Part shown: positions 35,364-43,966 of the stretch, piece after piece
How positions within the stretch are numbered: position 1 is the first letter of the stretch
Layout of the letters: the number at the start of each line of letters is the position of its first letter
NCBI GenBank assembly: GCA_003669585.1
Contig: QWOQ01000006.1
Location: forward strand, 218,460 to 282,459
Direction of reading: 5' to 3'
Source: Planctomycetota bacterium
GTDB taxonomy: Bacteria > Planctomycetota > Planctomycetia > Pirellulales > UBA1268
Length of the DNA stretch: 64,000 nt
The notes under the pieces: model-generated
The model's input: only the letters and a program-made list of their open reading frames with translations
The model's database searches: none
What the model was told of the DNA's origin: nothing
Made by a program: the position numbers and the translations under genes

Positions 35364-37210
35364 AGCGATCGATCAGCAGTGAAATACTCCAACCCCGGCT
35401 CGAGAAACGAGACCCGATCGGAAGCTTCATCATTCGAAGGAATTTCCGTGAATTCGATCGATCGAATCTGAAAAATGGCGAAGAGTTCGTTCCCATGACG
35501 CACTTCAAATCGGTGAGGCATTTCAATTTGATTTAAAGAGGTATGGTCGAGAAATCGAACTTCGCATGGATCATCCTGAGAAGATGGCCAAAGCTCCAGT
35601 CCACGGACGGTGCCATCGGCTGGAGACGAGGCAACTTGTAATTCAACCGCCGCAACGGTTGAGTGGAGAACGTCGCAGAGTTCCTCCACGCCAAGCAGAG
35701 GCGCGGTGCCCCAGTAGTCAGTGCGCCCCAACGATTGTGGACCTGACTGCAGCAGACGCCTCCAGAGCACAAGCGACGCGAGCAATCCTCCGCTTCCGGG
35801 TGGACTTGGATTCCCATCGAGATCGCCAGTCGTATCGATCCGAGTTGTGCCTGTTGGAAGGTCAATAGAAGCAAAGTTTTCGGCGAGTTCAATTCTGAAG
35901 TCTCCCCCTCCAACAAGCGTGCCAGAAAAAATCCACGATCCCTTGCAGACGGCATAGTCGCCACGCGATGCGATGAGTGCCGCTACCCGATTCCGTTCAA
36001 GACGGTTGAAATAATAGTTCGTAAAACCGTTTCGTGGCTCGTAGAAAGGTTTCACGATGTCGGGAACTTGTGCCGTTTTTTTGCCACTTTCAGGAGTATC
36101 GTCGTGAGGGTTTTTTTGGGGAGCATCTTTATCGAGTGGCTTCTGTTTTTTTTGCCTCGGATCAGCTGGAGCACCTCCTCCTTCCACGAGTAATGCGAGT
36201 TCCGCTGGCGAATGCACACCGGCGAGTCTTACAAGCATCTCGATCGGACGGCCCTCTCGTCGTAGCACCAATGGCACCCGCCAGCCCGAAGGAAGCGTGC
36301 CTAGGATATTTTTCATGGCATTGACAGTCCGCACCGGGCGACCAGCGATCGATACGATTTCATCGTCGTAGCGAAGACCGCGACGATAGGCATCCGAAGA
36401 CTCAAGAATATCCGCGACCACCACGCGGCCGTCTTCGCTGGTGGCAACTGTTGCGCCCAGGGTGGCGTGATCGCACAGCCTGCCACCGCGCAGCATGCCT
36501 ACAAAATTGCGTAGCTGATTTGATGAGATCGCATATCCAACACCGACGTTTATCCGACCACGTTTTTCAAACGAGGCGCGACCGTTGACGCCAATCAGTC
36601 CGCCTTCGGCATCGAACAGCGCGCCACCTGAATTTCCCGGATTGATTGCAGCATCAACTTGAAGGCAATCTGCATATTCAAGGAGCGTTCCAGCCGGGTA
36701 CTGATAACGATGAACTCCAGAAACAATGCCGGCACTAATTGAGGGTTGGAAATTTGTGGCAAGCAGAAATGGATTGCCTGCCGCAAAACAAAAGTCGCCT
36801 ACGCGCACCGTGTCACTATCCGCCAACATCGCGAAAGGAAAATCGTTGCGACCAAGCAGCTTGATCAGCGACACATCGCCGGTTGGATCGAGTCCTACAA
36901 GCACAGCGTCGTAGACGTTCCCGTCATTCAGCCCGCACTTCATGGACACACCGGCAGGTTGAACAACGTGAAAATTGGTTAACGCGAAGCCGTCAGAGCT
37001 CACCAAGACTCCCGAGCCCCCCCCCTGCCCTCCAGCAAAAATGGATACCGCGGCCATTGAAGCCTGACGAATAGCAGCAACACGTTGCTGCTGCGCCGCA
37101 AGTACGGCAGCAGAAACAGGATTCTCCTCGGCGAAAACAGGAAGCGGCTGCAATGCATTCACAGCGGCGCACAGGAGCAAAAAACGTGCAATGAAAAGGA
37201 ACAGAGTCAT
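35360..37210 (-). CDS. HtrA/Deg-type serine protease with intact triad and a long C-terminal region
   Basis: A 616-residue exported protease. The triad is complete: His81 (ALTNFHVV), Asp112 (PTGDVSLIKL), Ser194 (NPGNSGGAL). A PDZ domain follows at about 262-345 (LESSDAYRRGLRYDDEIVSIAG). A Lys/Pro-rich linker (about 348-390) leads to a 225-residue C-terminal region I do not recognise, containing FEVRHGNELFAIFQI. The signal peptide is FIARFLLLCAAVNALQ. It is the only one of three adjacent trypsin-fold genes that looks active. ATG 37210 overlaps the stop of the NPCBM-like gene. Confidence 0.92.
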   Translation of the reverse strand: MTLFLFIARFLLLCAAVNALQPLPVFAEENPVSAAVLAAQQQRVAAIRQASMAAVSIFAGGQGGGSGVLVSSDGFALTNFHVVQPAGVSMKCGLNDGNVYDAVLVGLDPTGDVSLIKLLGRNDFPFAMLADSDTVRVGDFCFAAGNPFLLATNFQPSISAGIVSGVHRYQYPAGTLLEYADCLQVDAAINPGNSGGALFDAEGGLIGVNGRASFEKRGRINVGVGYAISSNQLRNFVGMLRGGRLCDHATLGATVATSEDGRVVVADILESSDAYRRGLRYDDEIVSIAGRPVRTVNAMKNILGTLPSGWRVPLVLRREGRPIEMLVRLAGVHSPAELALLVEGGGAPADPRQKKQKPLDKDAPQKNPHDDTPESGKKTAQVPDIVKPFYEPRNGFTNYYFNRLERNRVAALIASRGDYAVCKGSWIFSGTLVGGGDFRIELAENFASIDLPTGTTRIDTTGDLDGNPSPPGSGGLLASLVLWRRLLQSGPQSLGRTDYWGTAPLLGVEELCDVLHSTVAAVELQVASSPADGTVRGLELWPSSQDDPCEVRFLDHTSLNQIEMPHRFEVRHGNELFAIFQIRSIEFTEIPSNDEASDRVSFLEPGLEYFTADRSL

Positions 37211-38529
37211 TTTTCGATCCTTGGTTTTTCCAACCTGATCGTACCCCCTGCATCGCCGTTGGGCCCGTAATCCACAACGATCTGGAGTTTGCGAGCCCCT
37301 TGCACAGAAAGACGAATATCGAGATCAGTGACAGAACCATTCTGAGAATTGGTGTGCTGATCAGAAGTTGCTCCAACGCCTGAAGCGAACACCTGTCGCA
37401 TGAGTTCCTTGTCATCGAGCAAAATTCGCATCAGCGCCGACCCTTGTCCGACATCCTTGGAAAGCCGAGCTCGGGTTCTTAAGAGAAGTGAATCCGGAGG
37501 TATTCTCCACGTCATAGTGGTACGAGGTTGAATAAAAAGTGATTCAATCGTTGCTGTTCCATCAATGGATGCTGCGCTGCCAACAGAGCGAGGACGAAAG
37601 TATTCCGAGAAACCCTCGATCAGGAAAAGTGAACCAAAAAAAGGTTCTACTTCGACCTTTTCGGGCTTCAGTGAGACTAACGATACGACCCGTCCGGCAG
37701 TGAAATCGAGTGAGCGAATGTCAGAAAGCGTCAGGTGAATCGGATCGATTGCAGTGAGATCGATTTGTACCGTATCGTTCTCGACGTGCACGGCTTTTGC
37801 AAGCAGCCGTCCTCCCGCGAGTGTCACCAGCACAGAGCCAGCAATCGGAGAAGAGTCATCAGTTGGCCTCAACCATGCCAGTCCGGCGATCTTTGATCGT
37901 TTCACCGGTATTTTTTCTTCATCCAGCAAGATCGTCACCGAATCGTCGCTGATTTCAAGAATCGCACAGGAGACAATTTCAAAACCGTTTTCACGTTTTA
38001 CGAAAACGGAATCTCCATCCGGTTTTTCAGGGAGTTCACTTCGCCAGTCATCAACCGCCATTTTGTTTTCTTGGGAAGAATGAAAATGAACAAGGAACAC
38101 ACTTGTTGACGGAAGATCGATGGTTGTGCCCGAGCGACTCAAGCTGACGGTGTTTCCAGAGAGAGACACTTGATCTCCACAAAGAGTGGAGCCTTCGACG
38201 AGCGTCAGTTCGATCGGCCAAAACTTCTCATCGGACAATGGCATCTGCGTAATGGATCGCACCGTGGCGATCGGCACGCGACAGAGTTCCTCATTCGAGC
38301 GAAGTACTAATTCTTGCGCGTCGATTGATTCAACTCGGCCGGAGAGGGTCTTTTCATCGCTGAGTTCGATGCGGTACACAGAATCCCCGCCCGAATGTTC
38401 AACACGATCCTGTTGATCTGCAAACACTCGAGGGAGCAGCATCACTGCGTACAAAACCACAAGTCCTCTCAGCATAAAGAGGGCGTACGGCATGCCTCGG
38501 CGAATGAGATTGTTTCCGATCGAGAGCAT
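37207..38529 (-). CDS. Exported protein with C-terminal NPCBM-like domain
   Basis: A 440-residue protein with a hydrophobic N-terminus (FMLRGLVVLYAVMLLPRVFA), a beta-rich repeat region (40-300) in which YRIELSDEKTLSGRVESID, ELTLVEGSTLCGD and VLVTLAGGRLLAK look like repeated small strands, and a C-terminal NPCBM/NEW2-type module (LLLRTRARLSKDVGQGSALMRILLDDKEL, ending KLQIVVDYGPNGDAGG). NPCBM domains bind carbohydrate in glycosidases. It is likely an envelope glycan- or protein-binding component. Its stop overlaps the HtrA start and it starts four bases after the preceding gene. Confidence 0.8.
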   Translation of the reverse strand: MLSIGNNLIRRGMPYALFMLRGLVVLYAVMLLPRVFADQQDRVEHSGGDSVYRIELSDEKTLSGRVESIDAQELVLRSNEELCRVPIATVRSITQMPLSDEKFWPIELTLVEGSTLCGDQVSLSGNTVSLSRSGTTIDLPSTSVFLVHFHSSQENKMAVDDWRSELPEKPDGDSVFVKRENGFEIVSCAILEISDDSVTILLDEEKIPVKRSKIAGLAWLRPTDDSSPIAGSVLVTLAGGRLLAKAVHVENDTVQIDLTAIDPIHLTLSDIRSLDFTAGRVVSLVSLKPEKVEVEPFFGSLFLIEGFSEYFRPRSVGSAASIDGTATIESLFIQPRTTMTWRIPPDSLLLRTRARLSKDVGQGSALMRILLDDKELMRQVFASGVGATSDQHTNSQNGSVTDLDIRLSVQGARKLQIVVDYGPNGDAGGTIRLEKPRIEK

Positions 38530-38533
38530 GCGT

Positions 38534-39727
38534 CTAGGGTTCCTCTGTGGCCAATCGTTTAAAGTACTGTTCGATCACTTCACGATAGTGTGCTGGAAAC
38601 TCGCGGGTGATTTGCTGAAGGGCTTCTTCGCGTTTGTGCGGAGGAAGATCTCCCCAGCCCTCGCCATCTCCGAGCTCACGTCGGGTGACTTCGCCCGGAC
38701 CTTTGCCTCCAGCAGGCCTGCTGTCCTGCATCGGTTGGCCGCTGCCTCCTTTGCCAGACCCTGTTCCGCCAGAGCCCGATTGATTTTGTTCCTGCTGTTG
38801 TTTTTCAATAGCGGTAATCAGTTTGTCGAGCGATTCGATGACACCATCTTGAACACCGCGAGTTTTGGGGCCGGCTCTCCCGAGATCCAGTCGTCTTGTA
38901 ATGTCACGCATTCTACGAGCAATGTGATCGAGAGATTCGCTTTCAAGAGACGTTGCATCAGCCCGCAGCAAACGAGCAAGCCGTTCATAACGAACCGGAA
39001 TCATTTCGGCACGTTCTAAGAGGGTATCAATTGATTCAATGGCGGCTTCGGCATCGAGAAGCCAGCATTGACATGCTGCACGGTGAAATAACAACGTAGC
39101 GGGATCAACGGAAGTCATGAGATCGAGTTCGGCAAGTTGCAAAATGCCTTCGTCAAACATGCTTCGTCGAGAGTATTCGCGACCCAGCCAGAGTCGGATC
39201 ATATCGCGCACAGGAAGAAGAACCGATTCTTCAATCCAATCAACAGGGACCGATTCAATTGCCACTCGATCGAGTGCATGGGCTGCTTTCAACAGTCGTT
39301 GGGCACGAGGTTCAACAATGGCAACTGTCAGTACGATATGGTCGAGCAGATCGCCGTCAGGCATAGCAGGAGTGTCTGGCCATTCAAGTCTCGCGCGAGC
39401 AACAACGTCCGCAGGAACATCAACCGCATTGAGCCACTGAAGAACTTGGTTTCGTACTTCTTCGGGTGTAGGATTTTTCCAGCTCGCTTCTCGCTCAAGT
39501 TCACTCGAGCGTTCATCCGAGGTTTCGCCTGAGCGAGGAGCCGTCGGAGCAACTGGCTCACTGCTCGCCGCGACGCGGACATGCATTCCAGCAAGCCCGA
39601 TTGAGAGGCTCAGGGTCGCTAGGAATTTCCACTGCAACAGGATCTGGCAGAGTCGTCCACAAGGACGCTGCATACTGGATCGTTCGAAAAAAAGCTGCAT
39701 GGCAGACATGGTAAACATCGCAAGCAT
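38534..39727 (-). CDS. Helical-repeat exported protein of the MoxR cluster
   Basis: A 397-residue protein with an N-terminal hydrophobic segment near 34-46 (FLATLSLSIGLAG) and predicted helices throughout, including TPR-like pairs at 130-240 (DEGILQLAELDLMTS, LLFHRAACQCWLLDAEAAIESID). A Gln/Gly/Ser-rich stretch follows (IEKQQQEQNQSGSGGTG), then a conserved-looking C-terminus with GWGDLPPHKREEALQQ and PAHYREVIEQYFKRL. Similar C-termini occur, from memory, next to MoxR genes in planctomycetes. The start is uncertain: ATGs at 39727, 39712 and 39673 are all possible. Function unknown. Confidence 0.75.
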   Translation of the reverse strand: MLAMFTMSAMQLFFERSSMQRPCGRLCQILLQWKFLATLSLSIGLAGMHVRVAASSEPVAPTAPRSGETSDERSSELEREASWKNPTPEEVRNQVLQWLNAVDVPADVVARARLEWPDTPAMPDGDLLDHIVLTVAIVEPRAQRLLKAAHALDRVAIESVPVDWIEESVLLPVRDMIRLWLGREYSRRSMFDEGILQLAELDLMTSVDPATLLFHRAACQCWLLDAEAAIESIDTLLERAEMIPVRYERLARLLRADATSLESESLDHIARRMRDITRRLDLGRAGPKTRGVQDGVIESLDKLITAIEKQQQEQNQSGSGGTGSGKGGSGQPMQDSRPAGGKGPGEVTRRELGDGEGWGDLPPHKREEALQQITREFPAHYREVIEQYFKRLATEEP

Positions 39728-39821
39728 GTCGGAAAAAAAAGGTAGTGGTAGAAAGTCTCCGTAGTCTAGGCACCATTCTCAATATCGTATCGTCACACAA
39801 TAAAGTCTGCATGGCAGACTG

Positions 39822-41666
39822 TTATTCAGTACGGCCTACGACAATGTCTCGAGTGGCTTGTTGGATTTTCTCCTGTCGCTGAGAAAGACGGTCGAGAGCA
39901 TCTAGAAGTTCCGGTTCTTCTGCTCGTTCCTTGCCATCCGCTAAAAGCTTTGAAAACCGTTTGGTACGGGTATTTACTCGCATTTGAAGAGAGCGGATCA
40001 TTTTAAGTTCGGACAGTTTATCGACCAGCGGCTGTTCTCCAGGCTCGGCAGGACGGCCACCAGATTGTCCTTTCTCACTGGCTTGCTGATCGCGCTGCGC
40101 TTTTTCGAGAGCCGAAAGCATCTCTTGGAGACCTGTAACAATGTCTCGCTGAATTCCCTGCGTTGTCGCGCTAACATCGGTGCGGGAAAGTCGTGCAGCG
40201 ACTTGCCGAGCATCGTCGCGAACTTGTTCGATCGCCTCTGCAATGGCTACCGCTGAACCATCATCTCGCACCATGGCCAGAGCCCGCTCGGCATCGTTGG
40301 CCACAGTTGTTTGATCTCTGGAAATTCGTGACGCTTCAATCTGAGTTTCACGATCTGCCAGTCGTGATTCATCGGAGGCTATTTTTTCTGTAGCAGCAAG
40401 TACTGCTTTCTGTATTCGCAGCATTCCTCTCAGGCGAGTCTCAAGTTGAACGAGCAAGCGTTCCACTTCCTCTTCGCGAAGCTGTCTTAAAATTTCTTCT
40501 AACTCAGCTCTGGCCGTCTCGAGCTCCTCAAGTGCCTTCTGTTGCTCCTGACCGGCGTCGCGACGTTTGGCATCATCAAGTTTTTTTCTCGCCTCTCGCA
40601 TGCGTTCTTCGGCAGACTTGAGCCGCTTTCGCGTTCTTTGGGCGCGACTGGCCTCATCATCTCCTTGAGGCTCGCTCTGCGGGGCACTCTCGGATGCCCC
40701 CGATTCTCCCTGAGGCGACTCGGATGACTCCGAGGGCTTTGGGCTCGAAGGGGAGCCTTCCGAAGGATCTCCTTCAGAGGGCTTTGATTCAGCTTCTTCA
40801 GAATTTTTACCTGCCGAACTTTTTTGAGTGTCGTCAGACTTCTCTGTACCACTTTTCTCTTTCTTATCACTTTCGCCAGAACTGTCTGATTTTTTATCCT
40901 TGTCATTGCCACTGTTTTCGGTTTTGGGTTCGCTGTCATCGCGAGACGCATCATCATTCTCATCGGCCTTGGTCTTGGCAGGCGGCTGAGCACCAGCCTT
41001 CTCGGAGCCTTCTCGCGATTCAAGTCGCTGCGCAAAGCTGCCAATTTCACGGGAGAGTCCTTCGGTATCGTTGGCGAGGGAATCCTGACGATCAGAGAGT
41101 CTTTTTTCATCGGCTCCAGATTCTGTCTCGCCTTCCACCTCACGCTGACGCGAAATTAATTTGTTGAGTTTAGAGAGGTACTGTTTGACCTCCTCCTTTG
41201 TGTTGATCAGCCGTTTCTGTGCATCTCCAGATTCGAGGAGATCAAGTAGCTGACGGAGTTCTTCAAGCGACAAGGCTTGCGAAACGCCAGCTTTGAGCAA
41301 TTGACCATCTTTTAACTGAGTGACGATCAAATCGAGTCGGTCTTCGAGTCCGAGGTCCCGGGCTCGTTCAAAGACTTTTCGCAGGAGCGTAGACCGTTTG
41401 GGATCACTCGATGCGAGCAGGTCAGCCAGTCGCAGAAGTGATTTCTCCAGTTCGCGAAATTGCTGGCCCACGGCTTCTTCTCGGGCAATCAAACGGTCTT
41501 CCGGCGTTGGACCACCGACTGGTTCAGCATGCAAAGAAGAAGAGGCAAGAAAGCATCCCAGCAACACTCCGAACGTCGTGAAAATATTCCCAATCCATAA
41601 ACGCAGTTCAGTTCCTCGTGCGAGAACGCTACGCGAATCGGAAGCTTTACAGTGCACGCGTGTCAT
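39822..41666 (-). CDS. Exported coiled-coil protein with an acidic low-complexity linker
   Basis: A 614-residue protein. After a signal segment (TTFGVLLGCFLASSSLHA), residues 60-210 and 340-600 form long coiled coils rich in Leu, Arg and Glu. They are joined by about 130 residues almost wholly of Ser, Glu, Asp, Lys, Gly and Pro (SDSSGESDKKEKSGTEKSDD and similar). The layout suggests a spacer or tether in the periplasm or wall. Its start overlaps the preceding stop by 4 nt. The biased linker makes other frames look open there, which should not be read as genes. No known function. Confidence 0.8.
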   Translation of the reverse strand: MTRVHCKASDSRSVLARGTELRLWIGNIFTTFGVLLGCFLASSSLHAEPVGGPTPEDRLIAREEAVGQQFRELEKSLLRLADLLASSDPKRSTLLRKVFERARDLGLEDRLDLIVTQLKDGQLLKAGVSQALSLEELRQLLDLLESGDAQKRLINTKEEVKQYLSKLNKLISRQREVEGETESGADEKRLSDRQDSLANDTEGLSREIGSFAQRLESREGSEKAGAQPPAKTKADENDDASRDDSEPKTENSGNDKDKKSDSSGESDKKEKSGTEKSDDTQKSSAGKNSEEAESKPSEGDPSEGSPSSPKPSESSESPQGESGASESAPQSEPQGDDEASRAQRTRKRLKSAEERMREARKKLDDAKRRDAGQEQQKALEELETARAELEEILRQLREEEVERLLVQLETRLRGMLRIQKAVLAATEKIASDESRLADRETQIEASRISRDQTTVANDAERALAMVRDDGSAVAIAEAIEQVRDDARQVAARLSRTDVSATTQGIQRDIVTGLQEMLSALEKAQRDQQASEKGQSGGRPAEPGEQPLVDKLSELKMIRSLQMRVNTRTKRFSKLLADGKERAEEPELLDALDRLSQRQEKIQQATRDIVVGRTE

Positions 41667-43933
41667 GGCCGATCGAGCGCTTCTCTCGCCCGCTCCTTTT
41701 GACGCTTGAGCGTCTCGGATCGAATGTCTTCCTGAGTGCGAACTACACCGCGAAGAATTTCAAGAACCTCGTTGAACGTTTCCAGTTCCATCATCTTATC
41801 GAGAACTGCCCGCATGCGAGCGAGGATTTGGTCGGTTTGGACGACGATCTGGGCAAACTCTGCAGAACCGGGGGTTGCCGCAGGTGATCGGCACAGGCGA
41901 ATGAGGGCAGGGAGATCATTTTTGGAAATTGCTCGAAGCGGTTCGGCGATCTGAGTTCCCAAACGCGCATCGAGTTCATCAGTTAAAAGAGTGTTGTTGT
42001 CGAACTCACGTCGGATGTCAAAAAAGGCTTCGGCAACCTCGCCCGTTTCGCCGGCCACGCGAGATGCCGATTCAGCAAGTCGACTCGGAGCGAAAACGAT
42101 TCCTGATGAACGATCCGTATCCGTATCAGAATCAGAATTGAGAGAATCGAGTTCATCTGCTGGTTGAGAAAGGTCGACGGCATCGGGTTCTGGTGCTGTC
42201 AATCGAGCGTCCAATTCTTCGCGCGCACGCTCCAATTCATTCACAACGAGTTCAAATCGTCTTCGAAGAATAAGCTCCCTCGCTTCAAGCATGGCGGAAA
42301 GTGATTCTGGCGAAACAACGTCGAGCGACCAGGTGTCACTCACTCCGCGATGAGGAACCGGATCGAGATCGCACGCATCGAATGCTTCGATACTGATTTT
42401 GAGTTTATCGCCGATAGAAAGTGAGAGTCCGTCAAGCGAGATGATCTCTGGATCCTCTTCAGTAAATTCAACGATCGTTGGTGCTGCGCGGAGGCGATCA
42501 ACCGCCACGACTCTTTCATCTCTGCCCTCAGGGGCGAGTACCACAACTGCCCGTTCGAGGGCATGGTCATCGCTGATTGTCCCTTCGAGAGGCACGCGTG
42601 CTCGCGTCGTCACGGCAGTAGAAATGCCTCGCGGACGCATTGAGACTCGCGGCGCTTCGTCAGCCACCGACGAAAGCACAAAGGTAATGGGATCGCGATT
42701 TGTAAGGCTGTCGGTGTCGGTGAATGTGGCAAAGATGCTGCGTTGGCCGTCAAGGTTTTTAAATTCCGTACGAATTCCATCTTTGATGTATGAGGGCTCT
42801 TGATCGAACTCAGCGAGAGAATCCCATCGCGAGACTTCGACCTGTTTTCCATCCTGTGTCGTACTGATCGACGCGCCAATGAGTGGTTTCGTTGAAGTAC
42901 AGCGAATCAAGACATCACAACCTCGTGGAATTTGGACAACTCCGGAGGCCGACGCCGTGCGATTGCCACTGCCTAAATACGCTGGCAGCGTGTAGGTAAT
43001 CTCGAGTTCCGCCAACGCCGGGGCGTCGACTGCTTGCAATCGAAGGTTCTGAATGCGGGCATCGTTTCCACGCACCTCGATCGCCAGATCCTCATGCACG
43101 GCCTTCAGCACATGGCCAAACACCTGAAAGCCGTCGGAGACTCCCCCACGCATTCCCATGCGATCGGTTTGCCAGCCAGAGGAGCCGCGAGAACGGAGAT
43201 CAACAATTTCCGGAATAATTTTTGAAGCATCGGCTTTTACCAGAAGATCAACATCGGTACCGCGTGCGACTTTGCGAACACCGTTTCGAAATCCCTCGAT
43301 TTCAAGTGCGCTCGATCGCGGCCAAGACTCTTCTCCTAAAAGCACAACCCGCCGAACCCACACATCGGCAACGGCAGGTTGCATCAGTGCAAGTGCTGCA
43401 ATACTTGCGATACCCCCGGAACAGGCAGTCACAATCGCGATGAGGCGACCGATTCGAATGAGACGAACCGTACGCACTGTTGGCGCAACGGCAATCGCCT
43501 CACGTGTGGTTTGTCCTACAAGTTCAAGGTCAACCGCATTCCAAAAACATTCTGTCAATCCAACAGAAGTCGAAAGAGAATCGCCAAATGCCGGATAGCA
43601 CCGTTCCACAATTAATGCCAAATCGGCATCTCGCATGCTCACGCCGAGTCTCACCAATAATTTCGTGATGATAAGCCAGAGAAATCCAAGAAGAACCATT
43701 CCAAGTGCAACTGCACGCACCCATCTGGGAGGTTCAATCAGCCAGTCCAACAGTAACGAACTCCAGAAAATGACGACTCCGCAAAGACAGATGAGCGAGA
43801 GCGATTCGATCCAGATAGAACTTCTGGCCGCACTTCGCAATCGATCAAGAAGCGAGGCGAGCGGTGCCGCGAGCCTCGGCGTATCGATCGCAGAAGACAC
43901 GTCATTTGTTTTGTGCGTGAGTACAGTCGACAT
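41663..43933 (-). CDS. Large membrane-anchored protein of the MoxR operon
   Basis: A 756-residue protein. Two hydrophobic helices near 46-95 (LICLCGVVIFWSSLLLDWLI and LGMVLLGFLWLIITKLLV) are followed by a third near 165-185 and a large extracytoplasmic part with beta domains (about 200-480) and a C-terminal helical region (ELILRRRFELVVNELERAREEL). This resembles DUF4175-type proteins that accompany MoxR genes, but I base this on layout alone. The C-terminal helices may join the coiled-coil protein coded next. It lies 33 bases after the VWA gene upstream. Confidence 0.78.
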   Translation of the reverse strand: MSTVLTHKTNDVSSAIDTPRLAAPLASLLDRLRSAARSSIWIESLSLICLCGVVIFWSSLLLDWLIEPPRWVRAVALGMVLLGFLWLIITKLLVRLGVSMRDADLALIVERCYPAFGDSLSTSVGLTECFWNAVDLELVGQTTREAIAVAPTVRTVRLIRIGRLIAIVTACSGGIASIAALALMQPAVADVWVRRVVLLGEESWPRSSALEIEGFRNGVRKVARGTDVDLLVKADASKIIPEIVDLRSRGSSGWQTDRMGMRGGVSDGFQVFGHVLKAVHEDLAIEVRGNDARIQNLRLQAVDAPALAELEITYTLPAYLGSGNRTASASGVVQIPRGCDVLIRCTSTKPLIGASISTTQDGKQVEVSRWDSLAEFDQEPSYIKDGIRTEFKNLDGQRSIFATFTDTDSLTNRDPITFVLSSVADEAPRVSMRPRGISTAVTTRARVPLEGTISDDHALERAVVVLAPEGRDERVVAVDRLRAAPTIVEFTEEDPEIISLDGLSLSIGDKLKISIEAFDACDLDPVPHRGVSDTWSLDVVSPESLSAMLEARELILRRRFELVVNELERAREELDARLTAPEPDAVDLSQPADELDSLNSDSDTDTDRSSGIVFAPSRLAESASRVAGETGEVAEAFFDIRREFDNNTLLTDELDARLGTQIAEPLRAISKNDLPALIRLCRSPAATPGSAEFAQIVVQTDQILARMRAVLDKMMELETFNEVLEILRGVVRTQEDIRSETLKRQKERAREALDRP

Positions 43934-43966
43934 GATGGCGTGGTTCCGCTGGGTCGGGCTCTGGAG

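Noticed and set aside
40499..41143. Arg/Lys-rich open frame over the coiled-coil gene
   Set aside because: It is a by-product of the biased Ser/Glu/Asp/Lys codons of the linker in the real frame.
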